From positions 2,976,001 through 3,040,000 of the forward strand of contig OX485803.1 of assembly GCA_950295325.1 (NCBI GenBank): a stretch of DNA of 64,000 nt, given 5' to 3'. Position 1 is the first letter of the stretch; every line of letters begins with the position of its first letter. Below the pieces are notes generated by a model that was given only the letters and a program-made list of their open reading frames with translations, made no database searches and was not told where the DNA came from. The stretch comes from Polytrichum commune. Lineage: Eukaryota > Streptophyta > Polytrichopsida > Polytrichales > Polytrichaceae. The position numbers and the translations under genes were made by a program. Below are positions 1-10,921 of the stretch, piece after piece.

Positions 1-217
1 GAATGCATACATGAAGAGGTTATTTTCCCCTTCTACATAATTATCATATACTTATCCAATGGCCTTTGTTTCATTGACTTTGTTTTGTGTGTACATAATT
101 TGGGCTTATTATTCCACTCTTAAATGTATGTATATTTGTTTGTTCTACTACTAAAATTGTATACAAAAGGGTTTTAGAGGACCCTATGAATGTACATGTT
201 TCCAAAAACTAAAGAGG

Positions 218-520
218 AGTGCACAGTGATTTGAGCATTTCTATTTGAGTGGTATGTGGTCAAAAGTGGTTCTAAGAACTAGCACCAATAAGACATGTCT
301 TTGGAAGACATTGGACTCCGCATTCAAAATATGCTGACCATTCTAGGTTCAAAAAACAACATGATTGGGGACCTAAATGACCACTTTATGAGCACAAAAA
401 TCTTCACTTCGATAATCATATGAACTCCATAAATAATGAGGCAAATGACTATGGGCACGATTTGGATTGCTAATCATTTTGCATTTATTATGTGTTTGAT
501 ATCCTACGAGAAGTGGGTGC
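218..520 (+). repeat. Dispersed repeat family R1, copy 1
   Basis: This stretch shares extended similarity with 6480-6800, 58540-58860 and 62385-62530, and with shorter pieces at 53320-53480, 54015-54065 and 59150-59260 (the last two inverted). Shared landmarks in order are a GGTATGTGGTC motif, an AGACATG motif, ACCATTCTAGGTTCAA, and a block reading roughly ATGACCACTT.ATGAGCAC. No open frame of credible length is shared between copies. It is probably a non-autonomous transposon, but no clean ends or target duplication were found here. Confidence 0.55.
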
Positions 521-2339
521 AGAGGGAAAAGTGTCCATCGAAGGGCATTTATACTCTAAAGGTAATAGGCCGTGGCTCTTGAATGATCATGGTACTATGC
601 TTTTTGGAGGAGAGCATAGAGAAGTTCATGGACCATACCCCAAAGCCTTTTGGAGGTCACAAGCCCTTAGTGTAAACCCAAAGGGGGCCATTTAAAAAAA
701 ACAAATCTCAAAATATTTAGATATGCAATGGGGGAGAGAAGAGAGGAAGTGTTCATAGCTGTGTTTATGTTTGGTGGTTGTATGTGTTAATAACAAGTTT
801 TGAAATTTATTTATAGGGTATGCATTTTTAAAACTTATTTTTTCATTGCCCAAAGAAAAATTATTGTGTAGTAAAACAATATTGCATAGTAGAGAAATTA
901 CTACATAGTAGTTACATTTAAAAACATCCTTCTACAATAGCTCTAGCAGTCACAATTTGATTAAGACATGAATAGTATTAGAAGATGTACTTCTAATAAG
1001 TTGTCATAGGTTGTCCCCAGGGCCCAATGCGCATTCCGCCTATCATACCTTCAAGAGCCCATCCCCAAAAAGTCCGCTACAATCCCAACCAACATGATCT
1101 ATACTTGCCATGTGGGATTGCATGTGGATTTTTCCATTTACTAAAAATGCCATAGTTTAATGTCCAAAACTACCCTCGTATATACCTAAAGCGAGGCCCA
1201 TGACACTCTCAACCAATGAGAAGTCAAAGATTCTCAAGAGCCATTACCTAATGTATTTTGTGTAAACATGCCCTAAGGCACATCTACCTTAGGTACCATG
1301 CTCTTTATGCCATGTGTGTTGAAGTAGACTTTAATTAGAGCAACAACACATTCGAGCATCAAGCCATTTGGCTTGAGTAATGGAACCCATCTTCACCTCG
1401 ACCCCAAGCTCGTGCTACAATAAATATGATATTTAGTGTCACCTACTATTTGGAGTTAACACAATGCTATATCTTTTTACTACTAATGTCATTTGTTACC
1501 AAGTGAATTCGTTAATGTTCTATGTTGAGAGGCCATAACAAGTTTGTTGAAGGAAGACATAACAAGGGCAATTGGAGGGAGTTGGAAGCAATCAAAGGGA
1601 GGTAAAGGCCATTGAAGGAAAGTTGGAGGAGTGGCGCCGAAAATAGAGCAAGAGTGAAGGAGCTGAGAGAAAGTCGCCAAGAACGTGGAGCAAAATCAAA
1701 TGGAGAGAGGGGGAAGATGCAGTTCCCATGGGAATGGCCTTGGGGACTTAAAGGACCCGGGGAACATAGTTGGGAACGGACTCAATAGCGTAGGGAACCA
1801 TGGGAACGCTCATGGGGAGAGAGATTGCCACGTATGGGGACTTGACGCCACAAAGACCTGGCCCGAAGACCATAGGGGGACTTGAAACCACGAAAGACCC
1901 CATACTTCAAAGCCGTGAAGACTTCCCATGCTCGGAAGCCACAATTTCAAGACTTAAAGACTTCAAGGAGGTCCTAGACTTGAGAAGTAGTTAGAGGAGT
2001 ACTCAACCGTCTAATGTCGATGGAAACTAGATATTAGAAAACAATTATTCTCAAATCTTAAAATGGTAGATCACGGATGCTAGAATTAACTTGTAGTTAC
2101 ATAATGTATTTGTATTTAATAAATCATAAATTACCCACATGTAGGTTAAATTTAGGTTTTGAGGACTTATAGAAAGGGGGACTTCAGGTTCTGACCACAC
2201 TTCATTTGGCCTCACATATCACACATGAGTGTTTCCTTATTCCGAAACGCCTCCACGAATAAAGGATTTACTTTTACCCAAAGAGCTAATCAGAATGGAT
2301 TACTTTTACTAGGAAAGCTTATCTTGTCACCTCAGGATT
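521..2339. other. AT-rich stretch, no gene seen
   Basis: I see no credible coding region or RNA gene. Small open frames near 1489-1994 lie in a purine-rich G/A-biased patch and have low-complexity translations. A short block near 1020-1090 is slightly GC-richer. Confidence 0.5.
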
Positions 2340-2830
2340 TCATTTGACATTGATCCTACATGAAGAATTTGATTACTTGAGATTTTTGAAGAACTGGAAG
2401 GACTTGATTACTTGAAACTTATGAAGAATCGAAGAACCATAAATTTGTGCAAAAATAAGAAAATAGATAAATAAAAATAAATAAAATCGAAAAACTTGAT
2501 TACTTGAGATTATTGTAGAAGTTAGAAGAACTTGGTTACTTGAGACTCTTAAAGAAACATGGAGAGCCCGAATACTGGAAACTCATTGAAAGACTCGGGA
2601 TCTCAGTTGCTTGAGTTCTCCTTACCAAACTTGGAAACTTGAAGATTACGTGGACTCAAAATTTTGAAAGTTAATGATTTGGGAATAAATTCACTTGGGC
2701 AACTTAAATGCTTGGACATGCAAAACTCAAGATTGCACAACTCCAACGCCTAAGCATAAGAATATCATGATCACTTGGAAACTCGATCACTCGTCTTACA
2801 CAAATAGAAGATTAGATTCAATGCTCGGAT
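2340..2830. repeat. Degenerate tandem repeat (CTTGATTACTTGAGA-like)
   Basis: Variants of a 15-17 base unit resembling CTTGATTACTTGAGA recur irregularly (for example near 2365, 2400, 2490 and 2530), interspersed with AAGAACTTGG-like pieces. The unit is badly eroded and there is no fixed period. Similar TCAAGTAACC-type words occur in the opposite orientation in 51960-52760 and 34080-34220. Confidence 0.45.
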
Positions 2831-3640
2831 CAATCACTCTTGGCTCAAACACTTGATCGGATTACGGAAGAAGGTATTGAGGTGAGTTACATGACATAAG
2901 GTAAAGGTCAAGAAACGGAGCCAACATTTGAAGTGACTCCTTATGTTAGAGCACTCAAGCAAACTTGGATTTACCACCCTCAAGTGTGCTCGGGAAGGTC
3001 ACAAGGGTTCCATTGAGAAGACAAAGGTCATCATATGATAGGAAATCTTGAGGTAGAAAGGAAATCATGCCAAGCCATCAAGTAAAGCTCAATTTCCTAC
3101 TAAGCATAATCAAGTAAATCTAGAATTTCACTTCAAGGGAGCATATAATTACAACTAGGAGATCTAGGTGATGATATACCTTCCAAGTACATTCTAGCTA
3201 CTTGTGAAAGATCTTAGACCATATAAGTTTAGAATTAAATAGAAAAAATGTTAAACCATATAGATTCTCAAGAGAGTAGCATATACTTTCTTTCCCTAGG
3301 ATAAGAGAAATTACTAGAAACAAGATTTCTTCACTAAAACTAAAAAGACACTAAACCTTGACATTAAGTTTTTAGGGGAACATAATTTTGTATGATTTGA
3401 GCACATAACTTCATAAAGATTCCGGAAAGCATCTAAAAACACATTTTGCACTTAAAGTTGTACGAATCCAGTTATAAAATATATAAAGATGTGACTTTGA
3501 AATATTCACATAAAATTGTAAGGGAATATTATCACCCAAACAAATCATAATCAAAGAATTAAGACATCAAATAAAGTTACGAGATTTGTGTTCGCCGGTT
3601 AGTAGTGGGTTACACCGTCTAAGGATGGGAAAGTCTATCG
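2831..3640. other. AT-rich stretch, no gene seen
   Basis: No supported gene, RNA or mobile-element end was recognised here. Confidence 0.45.
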
Positions 3641-3654
3641 ACTGGAAGACGAGC

Positions 3655-3815
3655 TCAACATTCTATAATGTCCAACAACCAATTTGACATTTGTTGGGAA
3701 AATATTATATATATATATATATATATTGATATGGCATTGCGTAATTCCAAATAGTAAGTGACACAATACAATATTTAGTGTTGTGTTATTCACTACTGTA
3801 GTAGAGGGCTACCTG
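3655..3815. repeat. Partial copy of MITE family R2 with a (TA)n run
   Basis: Contains the R2 landmark TTCTATAATGTCCAACAACC followed by TTGTTGG, also found at 9667-9853, 20700-20893 and 42560-42725. An AT dinucleotide run occupies about 3705-3726. Downstream, a phrase with CAATATTTAGTG is shared with the 42560 copy. Ends are eroded. Confidence 0.5.
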
Positions 3816-4211
3816 CTTTAACACTTAAATTGATAAGAAATAATTTCCCTCTTTGAATCTATAGAGTCCCAACCAATGCAATAACAACATGTGGCAACAT
3901 TATTTTAAGCTATACTGATTCATTTTGTATCATATAGGCAAGTATGTTATTGTCAATCCAATCATTAATTGCATATTCATCAAAGTTCTTCTCCAACTCA
4001 ACATGACTTTGGGTCAGGAGTTTATTTTTGTGCATACAACACTTTTCGTGTTCGGTAAATTTCACTGCATGCGCAGAGGTTTGAACAAAGAACATCCTAT
4101 ATGTGGTCATTGACGGTCTTGGCATCTCAAGAGGTTTCAAAACAAGTTTGACCCTTAATGAACCACCATAGGTTGCTCTTCATTCAAATTCCAACACTAT
4201 CTCCAAGCATG
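3816..4211. other. No gene seen
   Basis: Overlapping short open frames on both strands (about 3910-4140) have no recognisable domain and look like chance frames. Confidence 0.4.
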
Positions 4212-4214
4212 TAA

Positions 4215-4806
4215 GGTAGAGGGTGTTATAACCAACACCCCACTCAAAACCAACACCTATGCACACCCCTTAATCATGTACCCAGAACACGCCTTAAACC
4301 ATCTAAATGTCTCCGATGCAAAGTGGGAGCCAATTTGGGTGACATGCGGGGCAATTCCTAGAGACTCTGGGCTTGATTTTTGAAGAAAGTGGGATTGGAT
4401 GTAGGCAAGTATTGGAATGTAGCTAAGTTTGGGGTTTTTGAATGTATTATCAAGATTCCGCATGCAAAAGTTTTAAGGTTCAATTTTTCTCATTGGATGG
4501 AGTATTGGTATCAATGTGGGGACAATTTGGACAAAATGTGAGGACGATGTTGGGAGAAAACAATACGGGAGCAATTTTGGACGAGTGCAGGATGGTTTGG
4601 GTAACCGTTTGCATTGGGAGAAGTGGGGGTCTAAAGAATGATTTAGAAAACTAGAGATGAGTGCCTTCAATATATTTATGTGATGTGCAATTTATTTGAT
4701 TGTTGTATCTACTACGTCTAAGCCAATCATCATACATATCACTAAACCAAATGAACTCTAAAAATAAACGGAATTGCTTGAAGTGTTGGTTTAAGCACCC
4801 TCTACC
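4215..4806. mobile_element. Tourist-like MITE, GGTAGAGGGTG termini
   Basis: The left end reads GGTAGAGGGTGTTATAACCA and the right end, reverse-complemented, reads GGTAGAGGGTGCTTAAACCA, giving an inverted repeat of about 24 bp. The flanking triplets are TAA on the left and TTA on the right, compatible with a TWA duplication carrying one change. The element is 592 bp and has no transposase. A related terminus (TAAGGTAGATGG) occurs near 9641 and 63171. Assignment to PIF/Harbinger rests on the TWA flank and is an inference. Confidence 0.65.
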
Positions 4807-4809
4807 TTA

Positions 4810-5937
4810 GCACAAGTGGGAAGAAATTATTGATGTTGTAGGCAAAACAACCAATGGAAAATCATATGTGACCAACTCCAGAAATGAAGTCCCATTTAAG
4901 TTAAAGAAAACCTTCATCGGGTGGGCGAGTCATTAAAATACTATGGGCATCGAGGAAGTTGACGAGTTTAACATGAAGGATCGACGATGAATCATGCTCG
5001 TGGTTCTCTTGTTCACGCTTGTATGAAAGTGATTTCTTACCAGTGTCAATTAGATGAAGAGACTATCAAATCACACTCACGTAGTTATCATGGAGTAAAA
5101 TTTTTGATGATGACGAACAAAATGTAGTTATTTTGGATAGCACCTCCCCATTGCATCCCCCCCCCCCCCAAATCCCTCCCAACTTTTGACAACCTCCCTC
5201 TACACTTCATGGAATTCACCTATTATCACACCAAATTCCTCGACTACGTCATCTTCGACTATGGCATTAACAAAGGCACCCTCCTTGTTAATGCCATCAC
5301 AATTCACAAACTTCTCAATTCATTTTAGATCATCAAAAACTTATCATCTTGTTTGATTCAGAACTTACAAAAGAACTACACACCATTCCTATCGAAGGTG
5401 AACATCTTGAACATGCACGGACAAACTAAGCGGCATCAATCTGTCCCCAAGGGTAAGGTTCTAGGGTCCTGACATGGTAAGTTTAAAAAATCCAGTTCAC
5501 TTGGATACGCCTACTATGATTGGGTGGACCATAAGTGGCAAGGTGCATCAAAAATCAAGTGCTAGAAAAGGTCATCCATCCGAGTAATATTGTGCCCTTA
5601 GGCAACTTAACCTCAGAGGGGCCTCGGAGTTCCCATGAGATCCAGGTTAAGGCCTTGGGTCTATGCCGGCGTTTCTATCGATGTTTTTATCTTCTAACCA
5701 ACTTGCGATGAAATTTTCAACCCTCCCTCTTTACATTATTTGGTTTTTAAGCAAGAAATCCTAAAAAGTCCAATCTTTCATAAAAGGTCAAAATGAGGAT
5801 TGCTTTTCTCTTTATGTGATCACGTAGGCCCTCTCGATGGTGTGAAGACCAATCAACATATCCTAAGCATAGAACCCAATCTCATCGTAGCACGTGTCTT
5901 TTTGGGTGTTTCGTTCATAACCACAACCCTTGCCATA
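4810..5937. other. No gene seen; contains a 13-base poly-C tract
   Basis: No coding region is supported. A run of 13 C bases lies at 5157-5169 within a C-rich patch, one of about ten such tracts in the window. Confidence 0.5.
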
Positions 5938-5939
5938 TA

Positions 5940-6224
5940 CTCCCTCCCAAAACGATTGTCCGCGTTCCTAGCTTTGGCGAGATTAAGGCCCGTTGACCAT
6001 TGACCAAGTAGTTGTAAGTATGACTCTTAAAATAGAAAACAACAACTACTCCAAAACGCCCCCCGAAGTTGCATTCTCAAAAGACTTCTTGATGATAAAA
6101 GTTTGGCACAATTTTTTTTGACTTTGAACCTCAAATTTCTAGCCGGGCGGATAAACTGGACAATCAATTTGAAACAAAGAAAAAAAATCTAAAAAATAGG
6201 ACAATCATTTTGGAGCGGAGGAAG
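5940..6224. mobile_element. Stowaway-like MITE (Tc1/mariner), 285 bp
   Basis: The left end is CTCCCTCCCAAAACGATTGT and the right end, reverse-complemented, is CTTCCTCCGCTCCAAAATGA followed by TTGTCC. The flanks are the dinucleotide TA on both sides (5938-5939 and 6225-6226). CTCCCTCCGT-type ends with a TA duplication are the signature of plant Stowaway MITEs. Apart from the termini the interior shows no coding potential. Confidence 0.8.
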
Positions 6225-6479
6225 TACCACTCACACAAACCTAGGTGACCATATAAAGCCCAAATGACTTATGTTGACTCTTTGCATGCAAGTCGGGCAC
6301 ATTATCTTCAACTTATCAACTAGGGGATCGACAACAAGAACGGCATCCAATAGCCCCCCGGAAGGAGGCATCAAATATCTTGCCGACCTTTGAATGCCAT
6401 GGACGGCAGTCTCACAAATATCACCTGCAACATGCAACACATACCGAAGGTAGACGTACCATGTTCCAACACAACAATA

Positions 6480-6800
6480 ATATGGATACCTATACTTGAT
6501 TGTTATGCGGTTAGGTGTGGAACAAGAACGGACACCAAAAAGACATGTGTTTGAAATAGATCACACTATGTGATCGAACTACACTAACCATTCTAGGTTC
6601 AATAACTTAGCATGGTTAACAGTACATGTATGACCACTTAATGAGCACAATGATCTAGTTTTGTGATATTGGATAAGATATTCATATGAGCTCTGGAAAT
6701 TATGAGGCAGATGGCTACAACCACGAGTTGGAGTACTAATTATCTTGCATTGATTGTGTGTCTCATATCCTCCGTGGAGTGGTTGATCAAGAGTAGTATC
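6480..6800 (+). repeat. Dispersed repeat family R1, copy 2
   Basis: It shares with 218-520 the ordered landmarks AAGACATG, ACCATTCTAGGTTCAA, ATGACCACTTAATGAGCACA and a block ending TATCCT.CG. It is moderately diverged, and no terminal repeats were recognised. Confidence 0.55.
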
Positions 6801-6802
6801 CA

Positions 6803-6855
6803 AATGGCACACATCTACAACACATCTACCTTATAAGGTAGACGTGTGTGCCTGA
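6803..6855. repeat. Short inverted repeat with a central palindrome
   Basis: The sequence around CATCTACCTTATAAGGTAGA is self-complementary, and the outer GCACACATCTAC / GTGTGTGC arms extend the hairpin. It may be two abutting MITE ends, because CTACCTTA / TAAGGTAG is the terminal motif of the 4215 family. Confidence 0.45.
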
Positions 6856-6974
6856 TGTCGGCACACAGATAAGGCCTTATGTGTGTGGGCCTTATGTGGT
6901 CATTCTTTCAATTACACAATTATATTTGTGTGGTTTATGGCAAGGTTTGAAGTTAGGAATAAATGTTCAAAAGA

Positions 6975-7105
6975 CACATGTTTCTATGTGCTTAACATTT
7001 AAATATTGTCTCTGGTTCAATTTTGATGCTAAAGTGAGGAGGAATGATCAGTTATGACATGCATTAAACATTGGTAATATGTTCGGGTCAACTTTTGGCT
7101 TCAAA
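6975..7105 (+). repeat. Dispersed repeat R3 (inverted partner at 9180-9300)
   Basis: A block containing CTAAAGTGAGGAGGAATGA and AATATGTTCGGG occurs here and, reverse-complemented with about 20% difference by eye, at 9180-9300. Nothing else identifies it. Confidence 0.5.
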
Positions 7106-7289
7106 AATTCACAATAATTTCAATTTCAAGAATAAAATTACCGAACAATTTGCAATCCTCTTGATTTCTATCTTCCTACACGGGAATAATTTGCACCGCC
7201 TTATCCTTCTCCATATTTGACAATCAATCTCTTAAATGATCAGTTATGGGCACCTTTACTCCAGGTATGCAATTAAAGCAACCGAATTA

Positions 7290-7807
7290 TGCCCCCTTCC
7301 CACATGACTTTACCAGATAACCAAAGTCTTTCCTAAAAACCGGATAAAGCTCCCTTGGTTATAGTGGAGGCATCTAGTTGTCCCAACGCACCTACAAGAA
7401 CTTGCTTTGGATATTTTCGAGTAGTTTTTAGTTAAGTAGTTTTCACACATGTTCATTGTTTTATCTACCAAGCAATGAACGTTGGACAGTTTTTGTCCAT
7501 CTCCAAATACCTTACTACTCATCTATCTTACCATCGGTTTTTGTTAATGTAGCTCCTCATGCCCTCATAATTAATACTAAAAGCAACCAATCACAAGGAC
7601 AGGAGGCGATACTTTTAAAGGTCCTACATTCTTGCCTCATGTCTAGGTACTGATGAGAGGGTCGGTGTTGGAGGCTTAAAACCTCCACTTTTAAACCACA
7701 CCACATCATTTGTCAACTAGGCTCAAGACTAGATAGTGTGGATGGTGTGAAGACCGTGTTTTTAGAACCAACTTTTAGGCTTAGCTAAAGTCAAGTGGGA
7801 GAGGGCA
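7290..7807. mobile_element. MITE family T2, copy 1 (518 bp, TTA duplication)
   Basis: The terminal inverted repeats are TGCCCCCTTCCCACATGACT on the left and TGCCCTCTCCCACTTGACTT on the right (reverse-complemented). The flanks are TTA at 7287-7289 and TTA at 7808-7810. A second copy in the opposite orientation lies at 29698-30227 and matches along its whole length. The 3-bp TWA-type duplication suggests PIF/Harbinger-driven movement. No coding capacity is seen. Confidence 0.75.
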
Positions 7808-8016
7808 TTAGGCATGTCTACCTCATTTACAATAACTAGTCCGCAGATGGTTCACACGTAAGATACATTGAACCAAATGCATGCACATACAATTTGATCT
7901 TCGGAGCATCAGGCAATTGTGACAAATCACTTTTCAATTCTCACCAGAAGTGGAGTTCCACATGCAAAAGTTGAAAGAAGTCAAAACGATGATTATCTTT
8001 GTCTTGAAGTTATATC

Positions 8017-8246
8017 CAGTGATGGGGGAGATTTTTGGGCATAATCGGTTGAGATCCTAGTGTGTGTTTGCAAGTCCAACCGGTTACATGTTGACATCCT
8101 CCGTTTTTCCTTTATTAAACTGGGGTATATTCTATAAATTCCTCTAAAATGGTCGGTAATTTTCCTGCATTCTTGAACTTCAACCGGTTATTTCTCAAAC
8201 TCAACCGGTTCATCTGTAACTAACTGCCAGTTCTCCCCGATCATTG
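8017..8246 (+). mobile_element. hAT-type MITE, copy 1 (230 bp, 8-bp TSD GTTATATC)
   Basis: The left terminus is CAGTGATGGGGGAGA and the right terminus, reverse-complemented, is CAATGATCGGGGAGA. The exact 8-bp duplication GTTATATC occurs at 8009-8016 and 8247-8254. An 8-bp duplication with CARNG-type ends is diagnostic of the hAT superfamily. The interior carries several CAACCGGTT motifs. Other copies lie at 37970-38195, 31447-31653 (inverted), 45935-46480 (inverted, interrupted), 21155-21392 (inverted, degraded) and 51100-51205 (fragment). Confidence 0.82.
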
Positions 8247-8834
8247 GTTATATCATAGGTCCTCCCAATTATTGTAGCCATTCAAACTATAATGATGGTG
8301 TCTACACTAGATAACATAGTCCAATCTCATCCAAACACATTCTTTTGGATAGTGTGCATTACAGGGGCAAATGTAGCATTTTTTGGACTAATAAATAGTT
8401 TAACTGTCTAAAAATATTCTTGATTAACAAAAATAACAATCCTCAAAAACCTCGAAAAGAAACTCATACGAGTGTTTTAGAATTAGATTCTCAAAATTTT
8501 CCACATTCTTGAAAATAAGATAATTAGTGCCAAACTTGCCCTTGTATAAAATAAAAGTTGTTGTCGGGGTTTAGTTTATACACCCAACGTGCATGGGAGC
8601 ATGTTCTTCCATGTTGTGGTCATGTTTAACCAAGCTTCACAGTAAGGGTATTTCCGCCTCTCGGAGGGTGGGCTCCTTTCTTGCCCCTGTACTATGGTAC
8701 CCTTTTCTTTCTACAACCTTTCCCATATGCCATTCATAAATGTTCATACGATTGGGAAGAGCGGCCACAATATAAGGGTGCAAATTTTTCCCTTGTAAGA
8801 AGATAGAAAGTAGGAAGACCGTTTAAAAATGTAT

Positions 8835-9150
8835 TCCTCCAATTGAAATCTTACCAACCTTAAAATCCCAGAACCCAACATTAAAACTGTCATGAAGAAC
8901 TAACACCAAAATGCCATCAAATACCTCACATACCTTGTCCTAAACAAAAGAAAACTTGATAATAAACAAACACCCATCCCCCCACCTTCATGAACTTGGA
9001 AACTACTAACACACCACCCGAGCCCACCTCCCAAAGAGGCAATATACCTTAAGTTGCCAAATAACTGTGATCAACAGTAGGTTAACGGGCTCACATTCAC
9101 GCCGGTACCTAGATACGGGCGTTATTTTTTCTTTTCTTTTTCTTTTCCTC
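8835..9150 (+). mobile_element. LINE 3'-end fragment
   Basis: The + strand encodes the same C-terminal tail as the LINE at 38602-40060 (AIKYLTYLVLNKR followed by DNKQTP) and then its 3' untranslated region. That region contains CGGGCTCACATTCA, ACGGGCGTTATTTTTTC and a TTTTC-rich tail. It is severely 5'-truncated, as expected of target-primed reverse transcription. No target duplication was found. Confidence 0.72.
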
Positions 9151-9640
9151 TCCTTCAATTGAAAATACTACGAATTTTTGAAACCAAAAGATGGCCCGAA
9201 CATATGACCAATGTGTAGAGTCTGCCATAACCGCTCATTCCTCCTCACTTTAGTATCAAACCAGAGACATGTGTCATGACACTATTGGTTCCGGCCTTAT
9301 CGAAATCCAATCACAAGGATAATCAAAATTATGGCACCCTATAAGTTTCGGATCGGGAATCCGGTGCTTAGACTGTAAGACCCTTTGTAACCTGATACGC
9401 ATGCAGGGTGCTGGTGACCAACCCGGAAAAGCATGCATGTAGTGGGTTGTTAACCATCATTGGAAGTGCTGCAAGTTATTAGTGTCACCGACCCTTGTCC
9501 CGTCACCGGCACCGATGACGTGGCCTCCTGCGATTGGCCCCCACGCGTGTCCGTTAATGATGGACCGGCTCTTGCCACTCGCTATTGAGTGGAGGTATCG
9601 TACGGGCGTCACCGTAGTTGGCACCAACCCCCGCTCGCTC
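9151..9640. other. Mildly GC-rich stretch, no gene seen
   Basis: Contains the inverted R3 copy (9180-9300) and a locally GC-rich patch (about 9350-9640, with CACCGGCACCGATGACG-type sequence). No open frame or RNA structure was recognised. Confidence 0.45.
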
Positions 9641-9666
9641 TAAGGTAGATGGGTACTATAACTATT

Positions 9667-9853
9667 CAATTAGTGCATGGTACTATTCCGAGTTACCTAG
9701 TGTTCAAAATATTTAACGAGAATAGTAATACTTTACCAAGCAAAGTCATTTACGTTCTATAATGTCCGAACAACCTATTGAACTTTCGTTGGTTGAAGAT
9801 TGAACTTTCGAGTAAGATGTTATTGTACTCCGAATAGTAACACACACTCATTG
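9667..9853. mobile_element. MITE family R2, best copy (~187 bp)
   Basis: The left end CAATTAGTGCATGGTACTAT pairs with the reverse complement of the right end, CAATGAGTGTGTGTTACTAT. The interior carries TTCTATAATGTCCGAACAAC then TATTGAACTTTCGTTGG, shared with 20700-20893, 42560-42725 and 3655-3815. The target duplication is unclear, so the superfamily is unassigned. Confidence 0.6.
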
Positions 9854-10006
9854 GGACAAGCAGTGTAGCCCACTTTGTTTGGGATATGAACCCGCGATTA
9901 GTAAGTTATGAGATGATTAGCAAAACTAAATTGAGGTGTTATCCACTTTTCATGTAATTTTAAGAGCTCGTGTGAATATTTTATTCATTATCAAAGTGAA
10001 GACCAA

Positions 10007-10016
10007 CCCCCCCCCC
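10007..10016. repeat. Poly-C tract (10)
   Basis: Ten consecutive C bases in AT-rich surroundings; see the separate observation on poly-C tracts. Confidence 0.9.
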
Positions 10017-10089
10017 TATTTATGTTGATTATTGGGCCTAGAATGCTTATTGAACACATGGCCAAGGAAGATAGGAACCAAGAGAGGAG

Positions 10090-10700
10090 GTGTTGACACT
10101 ATAGCAAAGGGAGGCATTTTCACCTCATTATAGGCTTTCAACAATAGTGACACTCCCCACACCTCGGTCACATGTTTGTGTGCCACCAAATCAAAGCATG
10201 CATTGAACTTCTGAAATTTAAAGACGATGCGTCGGAATCCAACAACACCTACAGTGGATCACAAACACAAATAGGAGAACGCCGGCCTCATGGACGGACA
10301 CTATGTTGTTGTTGAAGTCATTGCCTTTCTATAGCCAGGTTTGGAGTGATCATCAACATGATCGCAAAGGAGGTTACCTCCAACCATGTTACAATTCAAG
10401 ATTTTCCACAATGCACATGCATGGATTGCATCAAGATGTGTTCTCATGCTTTGGTAAAAAGGAAATTGGGTGGTTCCAAACACGTCTACTAGGTGTTTAG
10501 ATTTCTATGCAAAGTGGATTACAACAAGAAACAAGTTCATTTACGCTCCAACAAGGCTATGCGACTACTTGAGCTAGCCAATGTTGATAAACACAAGTAG
10601 TTATACGAGTTTGTTGCTCACCCTAATTGTCAATACACAACAATAAATGTTTGTACTCAACATTGGTTGCACACACAAACATTGCACAATATCATAATGA
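10090..10700 (+). pseudogene. SWIM-type zinc-finger protein, decayed remnant
   Basis: Reading the + strand from about 10340 gives IINMIAKEVTSNH, then QCTCMDCIKMCSHALVKR, then SKHVY, a stop codon, VFRFLCKVDYNKKQVH, and MRLLELANVDKHK before further stops. The Cys-x-Cys ... Cys-x-His arrangement followed by a K-H-V-Y and FRFL block is typical of SWIM domains, which sit near the C-terminus of plant MULE-type transposases and FAR1-like proteins. In-frame stops near 10496 and 10600 and frame shifts upstream make this non-functional. Upstream fragments (about 10090-10330) read as coding only in short pieces. The 3' part is duplicated in tandem (10538-10921). It is either a dead transposase or a SWIM host gene; I cannot tell which. 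Confidence 0.5.
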
Positions 10701-10921
10701 AAATGAGCATTTGACTTGTAGTTTTTTTTTCATTTACGCTCCAACAAGGCTATGCGACTACTCGAGCTAGCCAATGTTGATAAACACAAGTAGTTATACA
10801 AGTTTGTTGCTCACCCTAATTGTCAATACACAACAATAAATGTTTGTACTCAACATTGGTTGCACACACAAACATTGCGCAATATCATAATGAAAATGAG
10901 CATTTGACTAGTAGTTTTTTT
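10538..10921. repeat. Recent tandem duplication, 193-bp unit x2
   Basis: Unit 1 is 10538-10730 and unit 2 is 10731-10921. They differ at only about four positions by eye. The duplicated segment includes the end of the SWIM pseudogene and finishes in a T run (GTAGTTTTTTT). The near-identity shows that the duplication is young although the coding frame was already broken. Confidence 0.88.

Noticed and set aside
1685..1994. Two overlapping small frames (Gly/Asn-rich)
   Set aside because: They lie in a purine-rich patch, are short, and overlap in different frames with no conserved motif.
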